Below are positions 1-13,200 of a DNA stretch of 64,000 nt, piece by piece (positions within the stretch are counted from its first letter, which is position 1; each line of letters opens with the position of its first letter). The notes under the pieces were generated by a model. It was given only the letters and a program-made list of their open reading frames with translations. It was not told the origin of the DNA and made no database searches. Origin of the DNA: Siphonodentalium dalli. Taxonomy: Eukaryota; Mollusca; Scaphopoda; Gadilida; Siphonodentaliidae. The stretch covers positions 66,985,319-67,049,318 of the forward strand of contig CP136069.1 in assembly GCA_032622095.1 (NCBI GenBank), given 5' to 3'. A program made the translations under genes and the position numbers.

Positions 1-676
1 GAGTCGTATTATTTTTCGTTCAGTTTTAAATTCACACACTGAAGGATACTGCTTGAATTTTAATAAGAGTAAGGTAGAGAGTAGAGCTTTCTAATCATAT
101 AATTGATTAATCATGGATCAGACACATAGCAAACACATGTTCAAATCTAGAGATTGGAGAATTATCAAAATTCATAATACCTGTCAAATAATTAAAAAGT
201 TCAAGCTAATATTATTTTCATAAAAGTAGAAACAACAAATAACTAAACAAGTGTAAATGTATTGATAAGGCATGAACAAATGAATAAAACATCTATTCCA
301 TGTTCATCGTATGAAAAATCTTTAATTCTCAATAATAAAATACTCGCAATGGATTATACCACATGTGGTATAAAGGTGGACTAATTAAAATTTACCTAAA
401 AACTGGAAGCTACTGGTAGAACATAGTGTGTCAACTGTCAGTTCCTTTGGGAAAACATCTTAAAATAATTAAATGTTTCATACTATTATATGTGAGCTTT
501 TTTGCAACACTTTTTCTTTTCAATTCCTATTTTGGAGAAATCGAAAAGTTTTGTGGCATAAAAACAGAATTTTATTATTGAGTCCTTCATATTCATTTTA
601 CATAGGATGAGTATGGAATAAATAGAAAGAACACAATGCGCATCTGAATCAAGTATCTTTTATCGAATGAGATATG
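1..676. other. Unannotated AT-rich sequence
   Basis: No exon, repeat boundary or RNA gene could be supported here. It contains only a local TACCACATGTGGTA palindrome near 357. Confidence 0.4.
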
Positions 677-684
677 GATGCTGT

Positions 685-2998
685 TAGTGCTGGGCGGTAT
701 TTTGGTGTACCGATTAAAATCTGTAAAAAATTTAATATTGTCACCGATACCGTTGAATTTGTTTTTAACTGGTACACCAAACTCTCTGTATAGTCACATT
801 TTGGGAGAATATTTTGTAGGTAAAACTATTGCTCAACAATAATTGTCGAGGCATATTTGATAGTTTCATTCTGTGTAGTGTCAAGTTTTATTACAATTTT
901 ATTTCTGGCGGCACTTGTTGTTACATTGAACCACAACAAATTCATGCGACAACTTTCACCACATTAATATGCTGTACATGTGCAGTTCTGCTATGTATTA
1001 GGTGCCTTGTGTACAACAGTGATTTGCCAGTCACATTCAGATTACAAGTGATATCTGAAAATCATGTACATGTACTGCTAACTGCTTTCATTCATGCTTA
1101 ATAAATCCCAGATTATCATAACTCTATCCACGCATGAATTATAATTCCCAAATATGGCGGTAATTCTGTGGAAAATTTTACACGGCGTGTGACAGACATT
1201 CGCTTAGCGATTTCATCAGGGTCCTTTTTTGTCAAGCTGTCTTTAGTTATTGAATATATGTGGAAACTAGAATGCACTCAGAGAGATGCCAACGTGCGCA
1301 AAAATGTAATACAAAATAATTAAAAAAATAATTTCACTGTATTTTACTTAATTTATTTAATTTAATTTAATGTTAGCAAAAAAAGACAATTACCATTTCT
1401 CATTTCATCACAGATAAAAGGCAAATTACTATATTAATCATTTAAGTAATTAAAACCAATTCCATGTTGCCGAAAGGATGAGACTTTAAAGGCACGTGAG
1501 GCCTTAGTTGTCGAAAATATTCATATTTGTTCCAATCACCGTAAACAGAAAAAAACAGTAAAACGCATACAGTTTCGTTCATATATACCAAGACCATCGC
1601 GTAAACAGCATGTTATCATAAAGACCTACTATATTTTACCTAAGCAAGAGCCTGATTGTGTTACAGAAGAAAGCACAATGCTACTGGCTAATCACACACA
1701 AATGGCATAAACGCTCTTTAGTAGTTCCGTATCAGGAATTCACCCACATATGTTTACCATTATAATATAAACAAACACCAGAAAAGTAACTTTTTATGCT
1801 TTTGTTTACATAACAATGGTCAACCATATGACAATAACATACTGTTTATGCGATATTTCTTATTTGTATACGGACAAAGTCTGTCTACATTTTGATGTTC
1901 TTTCTGTTTGTGGTGGTTTTTGACGGTTGGAAATATTTTCACAGGATACCCACCGTCAAGGCCAACCGTACCTTTAATGTCGATTACATTTTTTTCAGCG
2001 GCATATTTTCATTTTCATTTTCCGATAGTCAAAGTTTACCAAAGGAGCAATTATAAGAAATGATTAATACCATTTGTGTAAATATTGATAGCAGCCAATA
2101 TGCAACAATAAATATGAATAATTAATCAATAATTAATCAATAACGATCATTTTATGTAATAATAAACTCTTCAAACGGTGTTTGTGTCAACAAATGCGTT
2201 TTGTTTTGTGTTACGTCATTCGTCGTATTTGACCCGGAACTCGGCTGAAGGTTGGGCTATTCAGCCTATTGCGTCGAATTACGAAATCGCGTTTTGAATG
2301 TCTCTCTTTTCCCGCACGATAAAAAGAGGTCTTCGCACGAACCAAAAATGCTAAAACTTCCCAATTATAAGTAAAAATACCCAAATGAAGGAGTCTATGT
2401 AGGTCCCGAAGGAGTCTATAGACTCTTTGATGTAGAGTTCTGATGGAGAAAATGTAGGTCGATCTATTTTTGTCATAACTCTGACGTATTTTGAACAGGG
2501 AGAAAAAATCGAAATCGAGGCTCACTACGAGCATACCAGTTTTAAATATAGAAACAGGGAATCCCGACAAATGGCGATATCGGCGACAAACAAATAATCG
2601 AAAACAACACATAAAATAAACATAGCAAAAACACGGCACAGTAAAAATTTCAGAAACGCCACGAGGTTTTACGTCATTTTTGGTGACGTCATGGAATGAA
2701 ACGGAACAGAGTGACACCAAGCTACGAACGAATCTGTCTGATCGCCATACTGTTGCGCGAGCGCACGTAATAAACATAGCAAAAACGCGGCACAGAAAAA
2801 ATGTCAGAACGTCACGAGGTTTTACGTCGTTTTTGGTGACGTCATGGAGTGAAACGGAGTAGGGTGACACCAACCTACGAATCTGTCTGATTGCCATACT
2901 GTTGCGCGAGCGCACGTAATTATTCAGTAATACGATTTACCCCGGGGTGATTTTAGATATACCGCGGTATTTTTATAAGCAAATACTGCCCAGCACTA
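685..2998. mobile_element. hAT-like nonautonomous element (2314 bp)
   Basis: Ends are TAGTGCTGGGCGGTAT on the left and the inverse of TAGTGCTGGGCAGTATTT on the right. They are flanked by 8-bp direct repeats GATGCTGT (677-684) and GATGGTGT (2999-3006), 7/8 identical. TAG-starting termini and an 8-bp target duplication are hAT hallmarks. The interior has no transposase that I can recognise; the longest frame (minus strand, 2211-2915) reads through an internal duplication and is not protein-like. Confidence 0.75.
2615..2922. repeat. 154-bp direct duplication inside the hAT-like element
   Basis: Two ~154-bp copies begin AATAAACATAGC at 2615 and 2769 and end with GCGCGAGCGCACGTAAT. They differ by scattered substitutions and small indels. 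Each contains the GGTGACGTCATGGA motif, a CRE-like TGACGTCA. Confidence 0.8.
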
Positions 2999-3312
2999 GA
3001 TGGTGTTGGGATATATTTAATGAGTGCCAAAGGCTCAATCGAAATGTGACTAAAGTCATCTGCAACAAGTTCAATGAAAGATTTGAGATTCTGATGCAAG
3101 TTGTGTTCATTGTTTATTCCACAACCTTGTATCGTGTAAGCCCAATCTTGTATCGTGTAAGCCAAATCTTGGACTGTGACTTACAAAGATATTGTAATTA
3201 TCATAATACTGATTTAAATCTGATAAAAAAAAATTTAATCATTCCGTCTTAAGTGCAAACAGATAATTGATGCAAAGTCAACGCAAAGCAGTTCTGGCTT
3301 GTGGGACATGGT

Positions 3313-4960
3313 GATATATATTATACTAGCCGATTAGCCCGCCACTGGAGGGATTGGTCCCATGGCTTTGGTCAATCCATTAATTTTTGTTTTTCAAGGT
3401 AACCCCGTACAGGCACGCCGACAGCATGGGTACCCGTTTCAAGGTCATGTTAGGTATGATAGCGGGTACCCGTTTCAAGGTCATGTAAGGTGGACAAAAT
3501 AACCGGACAAAAATATTCCCTGTTCCGAGTTGACCATACATAACAAATTTCACGTCGATGTCACTGCTGACGACCGAGATATCGCCCAAGGTTATTTTTT
3601 TTTGGTACCGGTTTCAAGGTCAAGGTCACCTCAGGCAGACAAACTGACCCGACGAAAATCTCCCCGTCCCTTGGAAGCCCTAAGTATGAAAATTTCGTCT
3701 TGATATCCCCAGTTTCCGAGACGATCGATTGAACCGTATTTATACTCGTGTATATAAACGCTCTTTAACAACGACACCGCAGATACGAATGCTCTTTAAT
3801 CATTAACCCATCAATTCCAACGACGGTGGCAGAGCGAAGGGTGAAGGAGTGCTCAGACGTTCTCAGAAGCGGTACGATGGCACTTCTCGTGGCTTTTTAT
3901 CCTTAGATAGCAAATTTGGGCTCAATCAGTCGAGCCGTTTTCGAGTCTATAAAGGATATATAGATATATAGATATACACATATACGGAAGTCTCAAAATA
4001 TATAGTAACTAGCAGGTTAGCCCGCCACTGGCGTGGTTTTGGTCAGAAACATTACAATTTAAAATTTTGAATTTAAATTTTTTTTTTTTTTTTTTGTGAG
4101 TTAATTTTTGGTTTTTCAATATTTTACCCGATTTGACCTTGAATTGATCATTTTCAAGGTCAAGGTCAGGTCGAGGTCACAATTTAACCCGTTCATGACA
4201 CTTCCTGTAGGTAGCAAGTGTGAGCGCAATCGGTTCGAGTCTATAAAGGACACATGCACACATATATATATAATTTGTGGGTACCCGTTTCGAGGTGAAA
4301 ATCACCTAGGGCGGAAAAACTGACCCGATCCGCGTTCATAGGAAGCCCTAAGTACGTAAGAATCACACAACACGCATATATATAATTTGTGGGTACCCGT
4401 TTCAAGGTGAACATCACCTAGGGTGGAAAAACTGACCCGATCCGCGTTCCTAGGAAGCCCTGAGTATGTAAGAATCACACAACACGCTCATGTCTGTATA
4501 ATGACGCAACGTAGACAGTGCCGTTCGCGGTGATTTTGATGATTGGGAGTGGAGAAAGGGTGCTCAGAGATTCTCCAAAACGCGACAACTTAGATAGGAA
4601 GTTTGAACTCAATCGAGCATGCGGAGAGCACTCAAAATATTGTTCCCGTATATCTCTGCGTTGCGTTGAATTGCAAACAAACGCTCTTTTTATTGCGACG
4701 CGCCATATACAACGCTCATTAAATTATCACTTGATTAACCACCACAGTGCCGTTCGCGGTGATTTTGATGATTGGGAGAGGAGAAAGGGTGCTCAGAGCT
4801 TCTCCAAAACGCGACAACTACGGTGTCCGTGGGTTTTTACACTTATATACGAAATTTGAGCTCAATCTGTCCAACTGTTTTCGATTCCATGAAGTACCCA
4901 CATACATATATACACACACACATATATATATACGGAAGTCTCAAATTATATAGTAGATTG
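3313..4960. repeat. Dispersed repeat cluster with internal duplications
   Basis: Units recur within the block: TTAGCCCGCCACTGG (3334, 4017), GGGTACCCGTTTC (3428, 3467, 4281, 4391), GGAAGCCCTAAGTA and its variants (3675, 4341, 4452), and GTGCCGTTCGCGGTGATTTT (4519, 4747). Several copies end in ATATA-rich tails. The pattern looks like a degraded interspersed repeat family with nested or duplicated copies. No terminal duplication or coding potential was found, so the class is undetermined. Confidence 0.55.
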
Positions 4961-5211
4961 GAGATTCCGTTGAATAAATGTTTTCATGATAATGGGTGTG
5001 GAATAAATTATTAAGTTTGTTGTGATAGAGATTTAAAGCTTCAGGCCTACTCAGCCGTCATTAACCCTTTCTGTACTAAATGGATTCTCCCATCAAGATA
5101 TGTGTACATCAGAATGGTCTATTATTCATTTGGAGGGATGTTCAGGTTATAAAAGCTGACGACACACAGTGAAAATGTAATATAACTGTGCAATGATTCA
5201 TATTCACACCC

Positions 5212-5668
5212 GGTCAAGTGGTCCTGCTGATGTTGGTGGGTCTTGCTGAATTGATATGATGCTATTATGGCAAACTGATGCTGTTATGAAAAAGTACCGT
5301 TATTTTTTTCTAAAGTTGTCATTAACGGGTGATCGGATAATCTGAACATATCCAGGAAAAGTGTGTCAAACATTCAAAAACATATATATTGTGAAATATT
5401 TTAATACTGGTTGTATTATTATTGCAAATTGACTATAATCAAGATGGCTATTCATGTTATTTTTACAAACACTGGCCCAGCGATTATTAAATTTTTCCAA
5501 AATATACATGTTCTTGAATGTTTCATATAGACACTGGCTTTTTCTCAAATTCCCCCGGATTAGCCAAACACCGGGAAAATCACAACTTAAAAAAAAATAG
5601 CTGCACGCTTTCGTAATGCATCAGTTTGCCCTACCAGCATCATAGCAGACTAGCAGGACCACTTGACC
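5212..5668. mobile_element. MITE with 17-bp terminal inverted repeats
   Basis: Left end GGTCAAGTGGTCCTGCT is inverted at the right end (AGCAGGACCACTTGACC). The inside is AT-rich and noncoding, with a secondary GCATCAGTTTGCC match to the inverse of GGCAAACTGATGC. Superfamily not determined; it sits inside older repeat sequence. Confidence 0.65.
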
Positions 5669-5803
5669 AGGGGTGATATTCTTTGGTTAGAAATGTTCAG
5701 ATAATAAGTTCAACAAATGATAATCAAGGTGCGAAAACATGCAAAAATATGAAAACATGAGATCTACGATTAACAAATAGGTTCAGAGATCTGAAAAACA
5801 CTT

Positions 5804-6241
5804 TTAACCCTTTACCCAACAGAACGGCCCTGTGCCAATGCATTTTCTTATACATATATAAAGAGAATGCATTGGCTTAACACATATTAAAAATGATAAA
5901 ATTGTCAAAGAATGTAGAAAAATATTATAAAAATTGTTAAAAAATGTAAGAAAAAATTATAAAATTGTTAAAGAATGTAAGAATAAATGGTAAAAAGTGT
6001 TAAAAAAGATTTTTTTTAGGCCAATGCATTCTCTTATATATGTGAGGCGACCTATGGTCGACTCGCATATATAAGAGAATGCATTGGCACAGGGCATAAC
6101 TGTAACCATCACAATGTGGTCAATGAACCGGTTCCAATGATATCCATATTTGTATTGTGTTATTGAGACAGACCGAAGATATTTTAGGCTGTTGAAGCCT
6201 TATTTGGTCGTTTTTGGCCGTTTTGTTGGGTAAAGGGTTAA
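5804..6241. mobile_element. piggyBac-type MITE (TTAA-CCCTTT ends)
   Basis: Begins TTAACCCTTTACCCAACA and ends with the inverse (TGTTGGGTAAAGGGTTAA). TTAA at both edges with CCC/GGG termini is the piggyBac signature. The inside carries two hairpins built on CCAATGCATTCTCTTATATA. No transposase. Confidence 0.72.
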
Positions 6242-6568
6242 GAAACCAATTGGCTCCCATTATGTTTGCCTAATTGGTCACTCTCACCGGTTTTCTGTGA
6301 TAAAGTTACCCAGGTTCCCGAAATTGTAATAAAGTTACTCAGGCTGGGGAGAATTGTGACAAAGTTACCCATGTTAATAAAATTTCATGTATAGCAAGCA
6401 AATATTCATCAAAATGACCACTTCTTTATTTATGCAATGTTACATGAAATTTGTGTTTGATAGGGTTAATGTTGTAACATCTCACGCAGAAATACAGACC
6501 AGTATCATGCGATGTTACATGAGATGAAAGGAATTACAAAATGGGTAGTTCTCACATGGAGCTGTGTG

Positions 6569-6830
6569 TTAACCCTTTCATCATGGGAGTTGCGCAGGTG
6601 CAGCATTAAAGATCCTGTGCCAGTGCATTCTCTTATATATGCGAGTCTCCCATAGGGAGCCTTTCAAATATAAGAGAATGCATAGGCTTACCAGGTCAAG
6701 TTAAATATTTATAGGCCAATGTTGTCTCTTATATATGAGAGGCTCCCTACGGGAGACTCGCATATATAACAGAAGGCATTGGCACATGGTTTTTGCAAAA
6801 TTTAAGAAGCTCCAGTCATGGAAGTGTTAA
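6569..6830. mobile_element. piggyBac-type MITE, double-hairpin subfamily
   Basis: Begins TTAACCCTTTCATCATGGGA; the right end is decayed (CATGGAAGTGTTAA). It contains two palindromes (AGTGCATTCTCTTATATATG family) of ~60-70 bp each separated by AAGTTAAATATT. Confidence 0.6.
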
Positions 6831-7283
6831 AGATCCTCTCTCTCTTCCATGCACCACTCTCAAGAACAACAAAATTCTATGGAACACCTTTTCAAGGCAT
6901 ATTTCAACTGTTATTACCAAAAACACCCAAGATGAACATCTGCAGTTCCACACTTTTCATTTAAAGTGTTTTATAACAGAGTTATAATGGTATTTAAAAT
7001 GGTGTAGTCTAAAAATAGCAACAATGGAAGAGTTAACTACCCCTTTCCAGCCCTGTGGTGACAATAAAGATGATCTGGTCCCATCTCTAGGAGATCAGTG
7101 CATTCTGTTTTCTGTTCATTCCTAAATATTTTAGATTTTCATAAATCATAAAATATATATGGATGAGTAAGTCGCATGGTAATTCAACAATAAATTTGAC
7201 ATGAAAGTCAATGGTAAGTAATCCTATTGTCAATCACCATAAACGTATCTTTGGTCATACATGAATGCATCTAGAACATTCTT

Positions 7284-7444
7284 TTAACCCTTTCAGTGCC
7301 AAGTGCGATTTTTGTATCAACCCATATTTCCTTGATCATTTTTCAAATTTATTGATTATAATAATGTGATACATTGATGGAAAGAGCTCTTAGAGCACTT
7401 AGAGCACTTAGAGCACTTAGAGCACTTGGCACTGAAAGGGTTAA
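7284..7444. mobile_element. piggyBac-type MITE (161 bp) with internal AGCACTTAG tandem repeat
   Basis: TTAACCCTTTCAGTGCC at the left and GGCACTGAAAGGGTTAA at the right. Near the right end the 9-bp unit CTTAGAGCA is repeated about four times. Same subfamily as 20940-21135. Confidence 0.7.
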
Positions 7445-7799
7445 ATCATTAATTTGTAATATCCCCTGAGAAAAGAAGCTATATCTGACGTTCTTGTGGT
7501 TCATTTGTATTTTATACTCGTAACCACGAGTTTTCAAGTTATTGGCAAGACTATTGTGCAATTCTAAATACCACATTATAACATCAAACTCGTCAGCAAA
7601 AGTAACTATAACATTAGAGAATACATGAACAGAGAACGACAGTCATGAAGATAAAGCTCTATTAAAAATGAATGTGCGATCGGTGAGGATGATTACAAAA
7701 TTATACGAGACAACATGGAATGATCGAAGAATGGAATAGCAAACGTTTTTCCGTGCAAAGTCCACTGAGAAGTCAGCAAGCTGGATATAGTGTGTCTGT

Positions 7800-8212
7800 C
7801 AATTGCAGAATGAGGTCCCCAGAGGGTGAATTTAAAGCAGGCTAGCATTCTGCTTTGGCCTCATCTTCTGAGAAGTATCTATAATCTCAAATTAACATTG
7901 TTTTTAGTTTCTTTCTACCTTCTGGGAAGTTTCTATATCCCCTAGTTTGTAGAAAATAGAAGGCATAATTGAGGTGAATAATGGGTGAACATCACCAACT
8001 TCAACTGGGAGAAATTCAATATAATCCTAGGTCTCCCATAGCAGTTGAGGCCTGAGCAGAATGAGGTTCCCAGAGTGTTTAAAAAAAAAATTCATTAAAC
8101 ACTTGAATGAATTGGATCCAAAACACAGGCAAAGCCTATATTATTTGGTCGTGTGGGATAGCCTCACTAAATTCACCCTCTGGAGACCTCATTCTGCAAA
8201 AGACTGCACACT
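7800..8212. repeat. AGAATGAGGTCCCC palindrome family, degraded copies
   Basis: GCAGAATGAGGTCCCCAGAG at 7806, AGAATGAGGTTCCCAGAG at ~8058 and the inverse CTCTGGAGACCTCATTCTGC at ~8178 mark decayed arms of the double-hairpin family seen intact at 39775-39925. Confidence 0.55.
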
Positions 8213-8266
8213 ATTTCCAGGCAGAAATTAACTTGATAAAATCGATTTGCTTTAAATTACAATATA

Positions 8267-8411
8267 CAGTAATGCCCGAAATATATTACCTTTTAACCAC
8301 AGCACCGAGAGCATTCCACTGAATGGCAACAAGCCATATTTCCGACTAAATTCTGAAAAATTTCCCATAATTCTGCTGTGGTTTAAGGGTCGATTATTTA
8401 GGACATTACTG
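8267..8411. mobile_element. TA-flanked palindromic MITE (mariner-like)
   Basis: CAGTAATGCCC and its inverse bound the element, with TA at each edge. The body is one long hairpin (AACCACAGC / GCTGTGGTT, GGCAACAAGCC core). TA target and CAGT termini fit Tc1/mariner. Confidence 0.68.
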
Positions 8412-8660
8412 TAGATAAAAAAGTATGGCACTGGATTTTTACATACCACAATTATCTTAAATTTTGAATAAAATTTTTATTGAAATAAACATTTCAATCC
8501 CAGAAAATGCCATAAAAACATTGAATCTTGAATTCAGGGAATTATCTGAAAACTTTCATCACTTTGATTTATTTTAGAGTGTAAATTTACTGCACTAAAG
8601 GTCAGGCATAGTTGTGACCATATATTCTGAATCATAACTTGACATAATGGTGTATTTAGT

Positions 8661-8897
8661 TTAACCCTTCCATAACTGGAGCTTCCTGAAAACCCTGTGC
8701 CAATGCATTCTCTTATATATGTGAGTCTCCCATATAAGAGAATGCATTGGCCTAACAATATTTACCTTGATCTTGTAAGCCAGTGCAATCTCTTATATAT
8801 CCAAGGCTCCCTATGGGAGACTCACATATATAAGAGTATGCACTGACGCATGATCTTTAATGCTGCACCAGTGCAGCTCCCGTAATACAAGGGTTAA
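8661..8897. mobile_element. piggyBac-type MITE, double-hairpin subfamily
   Basis: TTAACCCTTCCATAACTGGA at the left and ACAAGGGTTAA at the right; two CATTCTCTTATATA hairpins inside. Confidence 0.65.
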
Positions 8898-8989
8898 AAA
8901 TTACCTTCAACTATCATACTGTTGGATGAGATTCAGCAGCAGACAAAGAGAACCAGCAATAGTAAAGACAAATTCTCAAGGAGTCTAAC

Positions 8990-9447
8990 TTAACCCTTTC
9001 TATACAAAATGGATTCTCCCACTCAGTTATAAAAGATTACATTGGAATGGTCTATTGTTCATCTGGAGGGGTTTTCAGGAAAAGTAAGCAGACAATAAAA
9101 GTACAGAAGGTGTCCTGTTTAGTGGAGGGAAATGTTCAGATAATATGTTCAACAAATGACCTGTTGAACTTATTATCTGACCATTTCCTAAAGAATAACT
9201 CGTCAATGCGTACTACAGTAATGCCCTAAGTAATTTACTCCTTAACCACAGCAGAATTATGGGTAATTTTTCAGGATTTAGTCGGAAATATGGCTTGTTG
9301 CCATTCATCGGAAAGCTCTCAGTGAGAGTTTTCCGATGAATGGCAACAAGCTATATTTCAGTCTAAATCCTGAAAAATTACCCATAATTATGCTGTGGTT
9401 AAGGAGTCGATTATTTAGGGCATTACTGTAAGTATAGAATGGGTTAA
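8990..9447. mobile_element. piggyBac-type MITE with nested TA MITE
   Basis: TTAACCCTTTCTATACAAAA at the left and TATAGAATGGGTTAA at the right. Internally, GAACTTATTATCTGA is inverted relative to TCAGATAATATGTTC. A mariner-like MITE (9216-9428) is inserted near the right end. Confidence 0.68.
9216..9428. mobile_element. TA-flanked palindromic MITE nested in a TTAA MITE
   Basis: CAGTAATGCCCTAAGTAATT and its inverse, TA on both sides (9214-9215, 9429-9430). The arms are nearly perfect, pivoting on GGAAAGCTCTCAGTGAGAG. Confidence 0.75.
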
Positions 9448-9549
9448 TGGACTAGGAAAAAGTTTTGTTAATAATGCAACTAATTAAAATGATTAGCTGT
9501 TAACATCTTGAATTAATAAAATGATCAAATCTCTTACAAACACACATAA

Positions 9550-9975
9550 TGTTCAGGCCTGAGAATATGGTGCCGGAGATTTACAGAATGAGGTCCCCAA
9601 AGGGTGAATTTAGTGACAGTACCCCACACATCAGGCTAGCATCACTAAATTCACACTCTGACAACCTCATTCTGCATGGCCTCATCTTCTCTGGAAAGTG
9701 TCTATATTATCAAGTTAACAAGTTTTTTTCTTTTTTAGTTTAGTTTCTCTATATCCCCAAATAGGCAGACGGCACATTGCATAATCAAGGTGCCCAATGG
9801 GTGCACATCACAATCTTCACCATCTGGGAACTTAAATCGGTGCCTAGTTCTCACGTAACAGATGAGGCCATGCAGAATGAGATCCCCAGAGGATGAATTT
9901 GGTGATGCTAGCCCGCTATGTGGGGTAGCGTTACTAAATTCACCCTCTGGGGACCTCATTCTTACTCCTAAAACA
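9550..9975. repeat. AGAATGAGGTCCCC double-hairpin element
   Basis: Two hairpins (GAATGAGGTCCCC...GACAACCTCATTC, and GAATGAGATCCCC...GGGGACCTCATTC) flank a ~180-bp middle with its own CCCAATGGGTGCACATCACA segment. Begins CAGGCCTGAGAATATGGTGC, an end also seen at 42184 and inverted at 29281. Confidence 0.62.
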
Positions 9976-10176
9976 TCCAATGGTGTATAATAATTATCTT
10001 GACTTAAGATTTAATTAATAATAGATAGTGTATGTGCGTCTGCGATAATATTCTTAATGATATTGAATGGTGACATGTTACTAAAACTATTTCCTACGAG
10101 GTGGTAAATGAAATACTGTGTAAATATTTGCACACGTGTATATTGCAAAGATAATTGTCGAATTGCCCAGCATGCA

Positions 10177-10228
10177 TCAGTCGACGCGAATCCATTTCTG
10201 TAATGTAGTTTTTATAGCATCCATCCAT
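10177..10228 (-). CDS. PDZ-PH-PH gene, exon 11 (terminal exon)
   Basis: Acceptor cagtgtctttttcag; completes an Arg codon and encodes WMDAIKTTLQKWIRVD followed by TGA (10177-10179). The Trp-containing helix closes PH2, so the protein ends with the domain. A possible ATTAAA polyadenylation signal on the minus strand lies at 10010-10015, about 165 nt past the stop; that is a guess from sequence only. Confidence 0.85.
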
Positions 10229-13200
10229 CTGAAAAAGACACTGGGGGTATAATTATCATAAACATGGTTTAAAACCACCACAGAACTTGAATTTTCAGTC
10301 AACATCTGGTTGGTAACATCATTGGTAATTTTAACAGGAGTTATTTTCATCAGTAAATCACTCCAATGGGCATATATATTACAGACCCCCCCCCCCAGAG
10401 AGCATCTGACTGATACAATAATCAGATTACCTTCCATGATCACAAATCCATGCTTATTGGGGTTAGAAGCAGCTTCACCATCACATGAATGCATATGTTG
10501 GCCTAATGTGCCATGAACCTTACCAACTGACCCACTGGGGAGTAGTGTTGATGGTGGGCTGAAAAATCTTTCGGTCAATTTTTTAGGCAATATTTTTTTC
10601 CAAATTAAAAAAACTTTGGCCAAATTAAATCCTCATTTTCTGGTTTCACAATTAATGAATATTTTTGTTTTATTTAACATACAACATTCTATATATAGAG
10701 GATCTACAACGAGTCCTCAGTTTATAGCGGAATTTACAAAACGAGTCCAGTAAATTAGACCTAATTTACTGGACGAGTTTTGTAAATTCCGCTATAAACT
10801 GGGGATGAGTTTATAACATGATCCAAAACCTCGACAAAACATATATAATAAAATGAAAGTGTCAATGACACTGTAGCTCAACTTGGGTAGGGGAATAATT
10901 TAATGGTTGACAGTAAATGGAGGAATAGGAAAGGTGCTAATTGAAATGTCTAACCTGCGCCAAAGGATTTAGTGATGCAAAGAGTAAAATACAAGATGGC
11001 TGCTGACCAAAGCTACGACCTACAAATTTCATGATTCAGACGAACAGTACGACCTGTAGACCGCGCCAATGGATTGAATTTTGAAATCCAAGATGGCCGC
11101 TGGCAGCCATGTTATTTGGCCGAATGACCCCACAATGATTCGTTCCCATCTACATGTCAATGTCAACATTCATGACAAATTTCATAAAGATCATACCAAA
11201 GGTACGACCTGTAGCCCGCGTCAAAGGATTTAGTCATGCAAAGAGTAAAATCCAAGATGGCTGCTGGCAGCCATGTTTTTTGGCCGAACGACCCCAAAAT
11301 CACTCGTTCCCATCTACATGTCATTATTAACATCAATGACAAATTTCATGATGATCAGACGAACAGTACGACCTGTAGCCCGCGCCAATGGATTGAATCT
11401 TGAAATCCAAGATGGCTGCCGCATGTTTTTGGCCGAATGACCCCAAAATGACTCGTTCCCATCTACATGTCAATGTCAACATTCATGACAAATTTCATAA
11501 AGATCAGACCAAAGGTACGACCTGTAGCCCGCGCCAAAGGATTTAGTCATGCAAAGAGTAAAATCCAAGATGGCTGCTGGCGGCCATGTTTTTTGGCCGA
11601 ACAACACCAAAATCACTCGTTCCCATCTACATGTCATTATTAACATCAATGACAAATTTCATGATGATCAGGCAAACAGTACGATCTGTAGCCCGCGCCA
11701 ATGGATTGAATCTTGAAATCCAAGATGGCTGCCAGCGGCCATGTTTTTTGGCCGAATGACCCCAAAATGACTCGTTCCCATCTACATGTCAATGTCAACA
11801 TTCATGACAAATTTCATAAAGATCAAACCAAAGGTACGACCTGTAGCCCGGGCCAAAGGATTTAGTCATGCAAAGAGTAAAATCCAAAATGGCTGCTGGC
11901 GGCCATGTTTTTTGGCCGAACGACCCCAAAATCACTCGTTCCCATCTACATGTCATTGTTAACATCCATGACAAATTTCATGATGGTCCGATCGAAGCTA
12001 CGACCTATAGCCCGCGCCAAAGGATTTAGTCATGCAAAGAGTAAAATCCAAGATGGCTGCTGACGGCCATGTTTATTGGCCGAACAACCCCAAAATGACT
12101 CGTTCCCATCTACATGTCATTGTTAACATCCATGACAAATTTCATGATGGTCCGATCGAAGCTACGACCTATAGCCCGCGCCAAAGGATTTAGTCATGCA
12201 AAGAGTAAAATCCAAGATGGCTGCTGACGGCCATGTTTATTGGCCGAACAACCCCAAAATGACTCGTTCCCATCTACATGACAGTGTTAACATCCATCAC
12301 AAATTTCATAAACTTCCGACCAAAACAATGACCTGTAGCCCGCGCCAAAGGATTTAGTCATGCAAAGAGTAAAATCCAAGATGGCTGCTGGCAGCCATGT
12401 TTTTTGGCCAAACGACCCCAAAATCATTCGTTCCCATCTACATGTCATTATTAACATCAATGACAAATTTCATGATGATCAGATGAACAGTACGACCTGT
12501 AGCCCGCGCCAATGGATTGAATCTTGAAATCCAAGATGGCTGCCAGCGGCCATGTTTTTTGGCCGAATGACCCCAAAATGACTCGTTCCCATCTACATGT
12601 CAATGTCAACATTCATGACAAATTTCATGAAGATCAGACCAAAGGTACAACCTGTAGCCCGCGCCAAAGAAATTGTTGACGGACACACACACACGGACAC
12701 ACGGACGACAGACACCAAACCATGGCAATAGCTCAAACTTACAAAAGTAAGTTGAGCTAAAAATGGGACACTAAACTAACAATGGCATGCGATGATGTTT
12801 TACGTAATTGTGCGTGGTTTGCCTGCGTAAACAAATAGTCCCATATAAATAAAGACCCTTTATCGTATTTAATGGCGTATATTTAGTGAAATAACTTTTC
12901 AAACTCTTCATTCATTAGAGTTTGTTGGAAACATATTGGAAGCTCTAGTATTTTTGAGATGCAACGTACTGGAATTTAAACAGACGACAAACCGGAATTC
13001 AAAGGGTCAAAGGCACTATTTCCTGTTATTAAACAAACGTTTAATATCACAATTTATAGAATGGGTTTATTGAATGGAATAAGGGTAGGATCATGTAATA
13101 AAATTATGTCACATACCTTCAAATGCCTTGTCAAAAGACATTTTTAATCCCAGCATTGTTACATGATAATATACCACTAACCAACTTCTACCATTCAGCC

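Noticed and set aside
2211-2915. 234-codon minus-strand frame
   Set aside because: Reads through a 154-bp duplication inside a hAT-like element; composition is not protein-like and no domain is seen.
10177-10623. 148-codon minus-strand frame as a single gene
   Set aside because: Only its last 52 nt (exon 11) are coding; the rest is intron before a clear acceptor.
10852-12764. Open frames in the ~160-bp tandem units (and copies at 43, 47, 59 kb)
   Set aside because: Frames arise because unit sequence is repeated; several frames and both strands are open and copies have random breaks.
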